This document shows, piece by piece, positions 12,401 to 24,771 of a stretch of 64,000 nt of DNA. Numbering within the stretch: position 1 is the first letter of the stretch; every line of letters begins with the position of its first letter. The stretch covers positions 62,001 through 126,000 of the forward strand of contig NW_021630105.1 of NCBI RefSeq assembly GCF_900700375.1, written 5' to 3'. The stretch is from Denticeps clupeoides (lineage: Eukaryota > Chordata > Actinopteri > Clupeiformes > Denticipitidae). The notes beneath the pieces are model-generated. The model ran no database searches. It saw only the letters and a program-made list of their open reading frames with translations, and was not told where the DNA came from. Made by a program: the position numbers and the translations under genes.

Positions 12401-14818
12401 AACATTCCCGCCGCCACCTTTGACATTTGATCCCGGAGCCCATTCATTCTCGAAAAAGCAGTGATGTCAGAGAGAATGACTTCTACAGAAGATATAAAAA
12501 TGGATTTCAAAAGCCAAAGGGAAACCTGTAAAAGAACCCAGAGGTGGAAAAGACAGAAAGTGCAGAGAAATGTGCAGACTCACAGTTTATGTCTTGATCC
12601 CCGGAGTTCTGACAGCCATCCTCATCGTCGCAGTCTCCACTGGTCTCCTCGCTGGTCTCCTTGCTGGTCTCCTCGCTGGTCTCCTCGCTGGTCCCACTGC
12701 CCACCTCAGGGCTGCGGTCTCTGTTCCAGCCCATCTTCCTGGACAACTCCTACAGGGACAGATAGAGAGAACAATTAATGGTCAATGTCGCTTTAAATAG
12801 CTTTTTTACTACTTTTATACAATTTACCATGTTTAATATTTGCTGAGATTAGAGGGTAGTGTGGAGGGGTTTTAGGCATTAGGACATAAGAAACTAGAAT
12901 TGTGGTGGTAGTAGGGCCTTTTGATGGGCCTGTCTGGGTGTTGGCCTCCAGAGATGGTGTCAGCTGTGTGGCTGATGGCAGGCGGTCACGTGAAATTTGG
13001 TGATGTTTGGAGCATCTTGAAAAATGTGCATGTTAGCATGCTAACATCAAAAATGCTAACAGGCCTGAAACATGTCCTCTGTATTTAACCATCACCCTTA
13101 GTCATCGTTCTAAACAGTATTTGGTGCACATTCCATGAAGTTGGGTTGTTACCCCGTAGCCTCCAGCCTTCAGTTTTACACTATTCATGTACAACAAGGC
13201 TCTACAAATATTTTCCAGTTATAGGTATGACTAATCAAGTTAGATTTATTATATATGTATATGTAATTACTTTGCTCACTTGTTTGCTCTGCTTTGTAGT
13301 TTTTTGGGGGGGTTCTGTGTACTTCCCTTTATTCACAGTGTCTGGGGATTCTTTTACACTACATCCATTGTCTGTGGTTACAGAGAAGTCACAGATTTAA
13401 TTTGAAATATTGATTTATTTCTTTAACACAGAGCATGACTAAATATCTGTGTGGGGAATAGACTGGAATTCGGTTTTATCACCGAGCATTGCACAAAGCA
13501 GTCACTGCAGGCCAGCGGCTCCAGATCTAGTTCCTGTGCAGCGGAGACATGCTAATATTACCGTCACAGCATCAGCGCCATTCTGCTGCCCCAGAATTAT
13601 TCGCACCGTTGAAATAATTATAATGGAATTCAACAGCGGGAGATTTAACTCCACAAGGGACTTTAATGGTAACAAAAGACAATTAAATCTAGCAGTAGGC
13701 CTGAGCCAATCATCCTCACAGGACTGTTAATTAGCGATGGCGAATAATAAATTGAGCTGAGCGTCAGATGGGCACCATGGCAACGCAGCTGGAATCGATC
13801 GAGAGAACGAGTCCAAATGCAATTAGAACAGCTTGTACTTCACACAATGAGGATAAGAACATATCTTCCAAATTAAGATTATTTATCATATACAGATATC
13901 ATATATCTAACCAAGCCCATTTTTTTTTACGTAAAACCAACAAAATACGTTCATTCTTTTCAAGATTTTCTGGAATTATTTTCCATCCATGTATTATTAG
14001 TTCCATCCATGTATTTATTGCTAATAATTCGAGTGGTGGGCAGATCATAGTAATTTGCTTTGTGTAAGGAAGGAGTACAGTTGTCACGACTTGGGGTCCA
14101 AGGGGGAAAAAGGTGTAAAAGCTGGACAACTCATATCAATGGATTTATAAGAAACGTAAAAGGAACAAAAGGAAGCATAAAAGGAACTAATACAAAATAA
14201 CCTTAGTACGTTTGACTAAATCGTCAGGAGAAAACAAAACTAATGCCAGGTAAGTACAGTCTTACTGTACCTACTGGGTTCTTAATGAGTCCTGGTCCAT
14301 CAATCCTAATTGAATGGATCAGGACTCCGTAATCCGGTGCAGGAGCACCTGCTGTGATCGCCCAAGAGGGAAGTGAGAGTCTGGAATAAAAGGAACATTA
14401 AAACAGCCAAAAAAAGTTATAAAGCAGCTGAAAAAAAGATATATTCGGAATGCAGTCTCACTGTTTTTGTCACTTCGGCGCACGTTTGTGTGTAAAGTGT
14501 GTATTAGGCCTGCCTTTGGTGAGAATGGGGTGGGGAAAGTGGAGACAGGGCGCAGACAGAGAATGGGCAGCGTGGAGGAAAGCTGTGACCATGAAAATAA
14601 AACCAGGAAAGTGTGAGAAAAAGGAAGATGAGGGCTAACGTCAGCCATGTGATGTTTCTGCTCCTACCTCATTAGCTTCAAAGCAACGAGAGCTGGGTTT
14701 GGTTTTTATGACACTTTAAATTGTCACTTATCCTGCACTCAAGTCATTAGCACGGTGGCTGTGACAGGTCGCACTAAAGCACAAACACAGGCTGTCCGGT
14801 AATGAACAACTAAACCAG

Positions 14819-14850
<32 letters not shown>

Positions 14851-17800
14851 CCCTTGGGGGCAGTATGCATTTCGAACCAATACATTTGACGATCTTTTCA
14901 CCCCTGCCATTAATAGATCACTTGGGACACAGCAACTGTTGATATTTCCAGTGTCCCTCACCAGTCCAACTCCAGACGGGCCGCCAGGCTCTTAACAGAT
15001 ACAAATGTCACTGAAATCCACGGAGAATGGCGGTGCTACGATGACGATGAGGTTCATTTAAAGGAGTAATTGGAATAAAAACAGAAAATGGGAATCCTGT
15101 ATTGTATGGCCTTTGATCTTTTTTTATCTAAACATGAAAGTGATTGTGAAACGTGTCCTCTGTGCTTAACCATCACCATTAGTGACAGTGGGCACCAGGA
15201 CAGGCCTCCGGGGAGAGTGTGTGGGGACGGTACTTTGTTCAGTGGCACCTTGGCGGTTCAGGATTTGACTCAGATTCATGATTCAAGATCAGTTTATTGT
15301 CAGTACAACAGTATACACAGAATATCATGTATTGAAACACAGATCCCCCCATAGTGCAATAATAAAAGAAAATATATACATGCATACACACTAAACTAAA
15401 CTATACTAACTAAAACTAAAACTTAAATACTCTACAGATTATCTCTATAGAAGAAAAGTAAAACTTTTCTGTACAATAAACAGGTTGAACAGGACATAAC
15501 TGGACAACATCGTGTAAAATGGAGGAAGTGGATATGTTGGATATTTCAAACTGGACACACAAGACAAGACAAATGTGCTAAATGTGCAAAAAGAGCAGAG
15601 ATGAGAAAAAAAATCAGGTGCATAAGGCAGGAAGTGTTTTGTTGTTGAGTTTATGAGTGATGGCAGTACATTGAGAGCTCTGACTGCTTGGAGGAAGAAG
15701 CTCTCGCCAGACGGTAGGAGAACCTGGCAGAACAGGGCATGTGAGGGGTGGTGAGAGTCCTTCATTATGTTCCGAGCTTGATGGATGAGGTGGTTCTGGT
15801 AGAGCTGGAGATGGGTGGAAGTGGAACTGCGACAGTGCACTTCCTGAAATCTACATTTTACATTTACAGTGTTTACCAGACGACCTTATCCAGAGTGACT
15901 TACAATCAGTTACAGGGACAGTCCCCCCCTGGAGACACTCAGGGTTAAGTGTCTTGCTCAGGGACACAATGGTAGTAAGTGGGGTTTGAACCTGGGTCTT
16001 CTGGTTCATAGGAGAGTGTGTTACCCACTAGGCTACTACCACCCTCTAGGTGGTGTAGCAGTGATGTAGCAGCAGAGAACACTCTCAGTGGTCCCCCGGT
16101 AGAACGATGTGAGGATGGGAGGAGGGGGGTTGGCCTTCTTCAGCTTCCTGAGGAAGTGCAGAAGTTGCTGGGATTTCTTGGTGGTGGAGGTGGTGTTGAG
16201 GCTCCAGGAGAGCTCGTCTGTCACGTGCACACCCAGGAACTTCACGCTGCTGATGATCTCAACAGCAGATCCATCTTGGTGACATTGAGAGTCAGGTTGT
16301 TCCACCAGATGTTTTATCTCCTCTCTGTAGGCAGACTCATCATTGTTGGTGATGAGCCCCACTACTGTTGTGTCATCTGCAAACATCATGATGTGGTTTG
16401 AACTGGACTGTGCAGCACAGTCGTGTGTCACCAGAGTGAACAGCAGTGGGCTGAGCAGCATCCCTGTGGGGAACCTGTGCTCAGGGTGAGGACCTTGGAG
16501 GGGTTATTTCCTATAGACACAGACTGGGGCCTGTCTGTTAGGAAGTCCAAGATCCAGCTGCAGAGTGGAGAGCTTCTTCCCAGCAGGTCCAACTTCATTA
16601 CAAGCTTCTGAGGGATGACAGTGTTGAATACTGAGTTGAAGTATCTTGTCGAGGTGGGAGAGGGTTGCGTGGACAGCAGACGAGATTGCATTGTCTGTGG
16701 AGCAGTTTGGCTAGTAGGCGAACTAAAGCAGGTCCATATTCTGTGGAAGGTGGGTGGGAAGGTGGGAAGCACTTCATAACACAGTTGACATCTTTGGTAC
16801 TGGGATGGTGGTTTTGAGGCAGGTAGGTACCACAGCTGAACTCCGCGAAGATATCTGTCAAGATGTCTGCAAGCTGGTCAGCACACTCCCGTAGCACCCG
16901 ACCGGGAATGTCCGCGAGTTGACTCTGCGGAAGGTCATCCGGATGTCTCCTCGTTGGGAGGAAGGGTTGTCTTCCTCAGTGGCTCCCGGATCACCCCTGG
17001 GGCCACATTCTCACCTCCATGATGGCTGGTCTGAACTGCTTGATGATGGGTCTGTAGGTTATGGTGAGAAGTATGGAGATTTTTCTGAGAGGTCTGATTT
17101 TTCCGAGGTGGGGGAGGGGTGTGGCCTTGAGTTAACAAGTTCTAACATGCTGTCCCATGGTGTTATAAATTTTGATTTGAGGTTTGCATTGACAAATTCT
17201 CCTTGACGATGAACAAGCTGTCCTGGTAGACTGTCTGGAGGTTGCTGATGATGTTGTAGAGTTCACCGAGTGCACCACTAGCTTTAGCATTATTGCTAGC
17301 GCTAGGCAGGATGTTTACTGCAACGATGATCACAGCAGTGAAATGTACAGAGAGACATTCCGAGACTGCTAAACCCTCTACGAACCTCTACCTCTACAGA
17401 GACGATCGCAGCATTCCTGCACCAGCTGTTGTGGATGGGTTAGGGTTAGGCCACCGCCGCGCATCTTACCTGACGATGGTCAGGGCCCGGTGTGGCCGCT
17501 GCGACCTAGCATTGGGTTCCGATTTTGGGTCTGTTTTCTTACCCGCTAGGCTGATCCATGCATCATTTATATAATTCAAAAATATTTTTGTTCACTGTTC
17601 CTATGATATGATACATGAATAACTGCAGATAACTACCATTTAGTAATAATGTTGAAATAACACAACTTTTGAGGTGATTCTTGCTTTTGATAATCTATTA
17701 ACGGGAGTCCCTTCAGGCTATGAAAAGACTAAAAGTCTAATTACAGTCATACATAAATTCTCCATTAAAAAACCTGCTTCATTAAAGCACTTTTGCTGAA

Positions 17801-20800
17801 GAAGCAGTTATCATATTTATCGTTAATAGTTGCAGTGAACTAGTAAAAAAATTATTTTTAAAGTGAAGTGATGGTCATTGTGATACACAGCAGCACAGCA
17901 CATGGTGCACACAACAAAATGTGTCCTCTGCTTTTAACCATCACCCTTAGTGAGTGGTGGGCAGCCATGACAGGCGCCCGGGGAGCAGTGTGTGGGGTCA
18001 GTGCTTTGCTCAGTGGCACCTCGGCGGATCTCAGCAACCTTCTGATTACTTCCTTAACTGCCAAGCCACCACTACCCCCAAACAGTTACAGCTTACAGCA
18101 CCTGGTATTCCCAGGAGGTCTCCCGTCCAAGTACTAACCAGGCCCAAGCCTTCTTAGCTTCCGAGATCAGACGAGACCGGGCGTTCTTGGGCTGGTATGG
18201 CCGTAAGCAATCTCTGCTTGAAAATCTTGGACTTTATACAACCTAGGCTTGAAAACATATCACAGAGTGAAAATACCTCCTAACTTATTTAAAAAAAAAA
18301 AACAAAAAAGCGATGCAAAAAAACTTCATTTTAAAAAGTTTTTCAACAGTTAAAGCACCTGGTATTCCAAGGAGGTCTCCCATCCAAGTACTAACCAGGC
18401 CCAAGCCTTCTTAGCTTCCGAGATCAGACGAGACCGGGCGTTCTTCAGCTGGTATGGCCGTAAGCCACATCAGTATTTCACTTCCAAACATTATATAGTT
18501 TAACAGTAAAATCTCTACACAGAAAATATTATCATACAGGTGCACAAACATCGTCTTCTCATTATGAGTTATTTAAAAATATAATATTGAAATTTTTTTT
18601 TTAAATAATAAAAATTATCAATGTAGGTCCTGTACAATGGATATTATCATTGTATTGCTTAATATATTTAGAATATTGAATTTTAAAAACATTTCACTTT
18701 GTAAATTATTGTTGTTGTACTCACAAAAGCAAAAGGTTTATAGATATTACATATAAATAACTGAATATGATAATGTAATTGAAAAACCTTTGGGGTAATA
18801 GGAGCACAGACAGAAATATGAGTTATGTGACAGGGTCCATCTGGTCCTGCACTAGGTACAGTAGCAACAAACCCCACCGCTTCTCTTTTCTTTTTTCACC
18901 ATTTTTCCTCCCAGCTGTCAGATCAAGTTTCTTTTCTTTACCTCACACAGAACAGCATCTGGGCTCGAGAACGGCCCAGTCACAGCGGTGCTCCGCTGCA
19001 CCCGGGTTGGGTTCGGTCTGGCCGCAGCCCCACATCGCAGTGTCTGGTTCTCATGTTCTCGGAGCAAACGTTACGAAACATCTCCCAGAGGGAAGGATGA
19101 GCTGGATGTGTCCCCTCCCAAAAACAGCTGCTGCAATGACGCCTTGTAGATGAATGGCCAATACCACGCTGCCTTCTCTGAAGGATGTGGATGGCTAGTG
19201 GGTCTGAAATAGCCATTTAGCCTTCAGCAGGCAACATGGGTCATTTGATGCTCCACAATAAGTCAATTGGTTTCAGTACATCAGCAATATGTTAGCAGAG
19301 CATCTTCCAGAGCATCAGCGCACAGAAGGTGATAATAGTTTTATTGACTTGTGACCAAACAATCAAGATTAAAAGCAAACATAATTAAAGCTTTTCCTGT
19401 CGGATGTATATCTTCGGGTTTATTGAAGGAGAGAAACCCAATAGTCATTACAGGACTATCATCATGATCATCATTTATCATCAAATCATCAAAAAGGGAT
19501 GTGTGCAGGGTTTAATTCTGGTTTATAGGCATGCTCTTACTCGTGCATAGCTAATGCAGATATATAATAAGAACTTTGAAGAACAAGACTGCACCCAGAC
19601 ATCAATGTGATGGCCAATTATCAATACACTTATGAAAAACATCAGAACACCACGAGTAGGAAAACAGCATCACTTTCCCCTTTATTTTCTTGACTTCGCC
19701 ATTAACAATCTCTCTGACAGGCCAAGAGTCAAGAATTAGGCCAACTGTGACCTCTGATTTAGTTCCTCCTCAGCCTTGGGCCAAGTGGACCTGAGCCTCT
19801 GATCCACAGCTTTTGGTGAGACCTGGGGAACGAGGCCAGACAGCAGCATCCCATTCTCACAGCAAAGCCTACCATGCACACATGAAATGTATTTTATTCT
19901 CAAGCCACCCTAGCAAACATGCACATCCTGCTTTAGAAGCCAGTGCTGGTCTTATAAAGGCATCTCATGCAAAGCTGCCATTTGCCCACAGTTCCTTAGA
20001 ACCTTAAAACCACATTTGAAAATGAAAGTGACGTGATTGTCATTGTGAAACACTGCAGCACAGCACACAGTGACACGGTGAAACGTGTCCCACTCCGTCA
20101 CCCTTGGTGAGCAGTGTGTGGGGACGGGACCTTCATCAAGGGGACCTCAGTGGCATCTTGGCGGATCAGGGTTCTGATTAAGGGGCCACTTCCACTTTAT
20201 TTGGCATCTGAAGGAAGTGGCTAACACATCACTGGCTGAGGATGTGGCTTGTTGAGAATCTTACTTGGTTAAAGTGCTCTAGCCTGATTCTGGCCTCCTC
20301 GAGGACGGGGTCTCTTCTCCGCACCTTCACTTCCGGGTTGTGCTCCTGGGCCTGCAGGCCATTGCCTACCACCATACTACTGTAACTAAGAAAGGAAGAA
20401 AAGAAAAGAAAAGAAAAGAAAGAGATTAGAACATATCTGTGCCTAACATGTGAAGTTTCATTTTCATCTCCAGTCCCTGACACCCATCTAATCCAAGGCC
20501 TGTCGAGAGCAACGGATTCAATCTCGTTTTCGGCAGCATAAATGATTCATTAGCGAGTTGCACTCCGCTCCCAGCATGGAACCAAGAGGCACGGATAAAC
20601 TGCAAATCCAGCGGCTACCAGCTGGAAAATGGCTTTTTGAACTTTGAACAAAGTTTACTGGGAGGGCCGATTATTGGGGCTCTGCTGTGCTCAGCGCTTC
20701 GGCTGATCGATGGATCAGATCAACACGAACGGGTCAGGAAGGGGCGGCGTCCATGTCACATTCCCGCTGCAGTCATTGGCTGCCTGAACGTACACACGTC

Positions 20801-23800
20801 CCCAGACTAATTAACAGGACAGATTGACTAAATCCTCGTCTAAATTGGCTTGAAGTGTTGTTGTCTGAGAGATTGTGCCAAAGACACGTGCAGTCAGCGC
20901 ACAAGATAACACAGCGATTGCCACCCCAGCTTAAGTCCTTCCGTCTCGACAGCACTCCCTGCACAACAGACACATTTACATGACATTTACACGCCCACCG
21001 TTGCCATGACAATCACGTATGATGCATGAATGAACGATGAAAAGCAATGGAGCTAAATGACACAATGCTGTTCATGCATCATTCATGCATCATACGTGAG
21101 TGTCGTGGCAACGATGGGCGTGTCTGTTAGCCGCTTAGCCCACAATAAACCCAACTGATTGGCCAATGTGCTTGCCAAAGAAACCCGTTGTACTCATTTT
21201 ATTACGTGTAATTTTTGATGGTTCTTTGACATTTTGTCAGTCTACCAAACAGGTTATTTAGCTTTTTTCCCACTGAGAAATGTTTCTATATCCAATATCA
21301 AGTGCGTCCAGACAGAAAGATGAACAGAAAGGGGTGGCGGCTGCTGCACACATCTTAAACAGATTAGCAGATATTGTTGAAGGCCACCTTCTTCCAGAAA
21401 CAACCTCCAGAACCTTCTCCAAACAAACGGACATCTTGTTATTCTGCAGCCTCACACTGACAGAGCAAACAAATCTCTGCCGCCATTCCACGCCAGGAAG
21501 ATGGTGGTGAGCATGCTAACTGGAAAAAAAGAAATGAAAATCAGAGGGACATCAGAGAGAGCGCGGTGTGCTCCACGATGAAATCATCCCCACTGTTTTC
21601 CAGCCCGAGTTGCAACGCGGGACGCTGGTCAGCGAGCGATATCTGCGGCCTCCGTCCTCTGGTATGGGAAGAAGGTACATGGAGAGCATGCGTTTTGCGA
21701 CTGCATGACGAAAGCGAGCGGGGTTGGGCTGTAATTACATCCAGGCTTTTTTTCCCCTGTTGTGGCTTGTAAGCACCGTGAAATTATGAAATGATGGGCA
21801 CAGACTTTCTGAGATTTAAGCAATCGCTCAAGCCACACTGGAGTCATTAAAACCATCCCGGGCACAATAAATACGGGAGCGTTACTCACGGCGTGACCCA
21901 CACACGACTGATTCCAGCAGCCCTGACACTTTTCATGCGAGACTGCAAGTAGAAGTAGTAGTTACTGAACGCCACTGAAGACCAGATTTGACCTCGCAGC
22001 CTCTTTGACGGGGACGGATGCTGAAACCTGGTAGTACTGGAGATACAAGGTGATTGACCTCACTGGTGGCACAGTCCTGGACAGGCAGAATGTTGATGAG
22101 TACAGGCTGAGCTGCACAGTGGCGTTGTGGTTAGCGAAGTGGTCTCACACCTTTTCGAATCTTGGTTAAGACCTTGTGTGTTTGTTCTCCCCATGTTGGC
22201 GCGGGTTTCCTCTGGGTTCACACTAGGTGGATGGGCGGCGAAACTGAGTAACAGGACTAAGTGTGAGTGAGTATCTGATATAACGAATGCCCTCATTTTC
22301 CACTTTTTTTCGGTCTTTTTGCGGTCCTTCTGAGGAAAACTTGTTCCTCTGAGCATCTCTTCCTTGCAGGAATATTTCCTTGTTGCAATCATCTAGGGTT
22401 CAGACCTAAACTACTGCACATTTCTGACTATTTGTAGAGTGTTTGTCAAAATGAACACATACATAGTAAAGAAAGTGTCAATTTTACACTTAAAGAGTTG
22501 ATTTTAACTCAAGATTTGGTCTTGAGACCATAGACTCTATGGCCAGTGTTCACGGTACCTTCATCAAGGGGACCTCAGTGGCACCTCGGCAGATCGGGAT
22601 TCGAACCAGCAACCTTCTGATTAGAGGTCTGCTTCGTTACCCACTAGGCCTCCACTGGCCCAGAGGTTTAAGCACATGGTCAAAGTAATATGATTACACA
22701 TTATAGAGCTGTGAAGTGAAGTGATTGTCATTGTGAAACACTGCAGCTCTGCGCACGGTGTCACAGTGAAACGTGTCCTCTGTATTTAACCATTGACCTC
22801 TGGGTTATGGGCCAAGCGCGCCTCCACTGTGCCACTCTGCTGCTCAATAACTGCTCAGTTATTTTTTACTCCAAAAAAAATACTTGAACACTCTATTGTG
22901 TAATGATATATTTTTTGTATTTTTACATATTCATCAGGTATAATAAAATCATCCAAACTATATTATGTAGCATGTAGCTACTCAACCATTTAATTATAGT
23001 GATTGGTAAAAGCTGTCTGTGAAACTATAATACAGGATCAGGAGACTGGGTGGGGTCATGGGTGAGTGGCCACTAACCGAACTGGGCACGCAATGCATGC
23101 TGGTACTAATCCACACTGTGTAGAGTTGACTTTACTCTGACTTTTAACTATGCTGTTAGAGTTGGTTTACTTGTTTTACTGTGTAGAAATTTCATCAGTT
23201 ATGAAGTAAACAAAAGAATTTTCAACATGCTGATAATTTTGTGCACAACATCCAAGTGACTCAGTTCTGAACTGATTCAGCAGACTTCTAAATGTGTAAT
23301 TAGATTGCATTTTAAAATCACATGTAATTATTGAAGCTTTTTAAGGTTACGTGAATTCGCCCGAGTAACTTTTCTAGGAATAAACTGCTCCAAAACTCAC
23401 AGGACAATAAACAGCTAAATCCGCTTCAAAGATGGAGAGTCTTCAGGCTTGTGGGGATCGAATGAATCAAACCGAAACAACCCAGGCAAATATTTTTTCA
23501 GGGGAGACGTGGAACTCGGAGTTCTCCATGACAAACTGCAGCTGGTTTTTCCACAGAAACCATAAACAAGCAACCGTAAGGAGCTTGGGCCGAGATGAAT
23601 CACGCACATTCGCTTGCCTTAGATCATCTGTTCGGAGGTTGGAGGGGTCGCTCTGAGTCTCACATGTTCCTGCTGCAATAACAAACCGGCAGAGATCTTC
23701 TCCTCCCACCCAACTTATGCACACGTTCCCTGCAATTTCTTTATTGGAGCTGGAGGAGCTGGATCTCCACCAGCAGGACCTAATGCTAACGCTGAAGATA

Positions 23801-24738
23801 CCACCTGATGTGTCCCATCAGGAAATCACCTTCGTCGACGAAACACCCACAACTCAGAGCAGAGCTTGTGAGAAGATGAAGTTGAGGTTAAAATGGCTAC
23901 TGAGGAAGCATATAACTGAAATGTTGTGGAGTGGAGGGGAGTAAACCACAGAAGGGCTGGAGGGGGATTAGAAATTGAGCGATGAAAGGGTGAGAAGACA
24001 CCAGTCCTCCAGCCTGGCCAGCCGTACCGAGTACCACCCTACCTGCTGACGGACCATGATGCTCTCAGCCTAAACCAAAATGGAAACAGGGCTTCCATAT
24101 CAACCACTGACATTCCATGAGACAAAATGCCAAATTTCAACATTTTTTTCTCCCAAGAACTACGAAAAAATGTCTTCCATCTGTCTGGAATGGAGTGTGA
24201 TGTTTTATGGTGTGAAAACTACAGACCAACATACTCATTTCTCAGCAAAATATGAAAACCCCACCGGCAAACTAGATCACGTAGCCACTCCATTCAACAC
24301 CAACAGGACATTTTTGTGTTAACCATACTGCGTACTGATTAACGGCGCCACGCAGAGGTCCGTCAGCCTGGGAACCTGCTCTGTTCTTCTGTCCACCAGT
24401 TCATTATTACAGAAACTTATTTGAGACTTTTCTCTTACTGACTCACTTTCCAAAACCGCTTGGTCCTACTCAGCGTGCCAAAGACTCGAGTGCCAACGCA
24501 CCACAGGGTGCAACAACAACACACACACACACACACACACACTTACATTCAACTAGTGTGCAGGAGGACAGCGGGAGGAAACCGGAGAACCAGGGAGAGC
24601 ATGCAAACTCCGCCATACAAGGTCTGAGCCGGGATTCGAACTCCCAGCCTGGGAGGCCACGGGTCTATATTATTTTATTTACGGACATTTGTTCATGTCG
24701 TGATACATTTATCATAGCATCCTGTTATCAGGTGATAT

Positions 24739-24771
<33 letters not shown>

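Larger units (their letters stand above)
5213..12583 (-). other. intron 7 of the gpc5-like gene
   Basis: About 7.4 kb between the exon with the GDCDDEDGC motif and the GPI-signal exon. It contains a tandem duplication (about 5648-5882), CA/GT runs (5458-5474, 7863-7889, 9380-9409, 9552-9575, 10053-10078), a SINE B copy (8617-8769) and a poly-T tract (11507-11523). I see no further exon or RNA gene. Confidence 0.7.
12750..20264 (-). other. intron 6 of the gpc5-like gene
   Basis: About 7.5 kb. It holds a LINE remnant with a SINE inserted in it (about 15270-17210), a CA run (14819-14848), SINE A copies (15129-15262, 17863-18076, 20021-20190), fragments of that SINE near 13060-13110, and two 5S rRNA-like copies (18091-18465). 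No other exon is visible. Confidence 0.7.
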
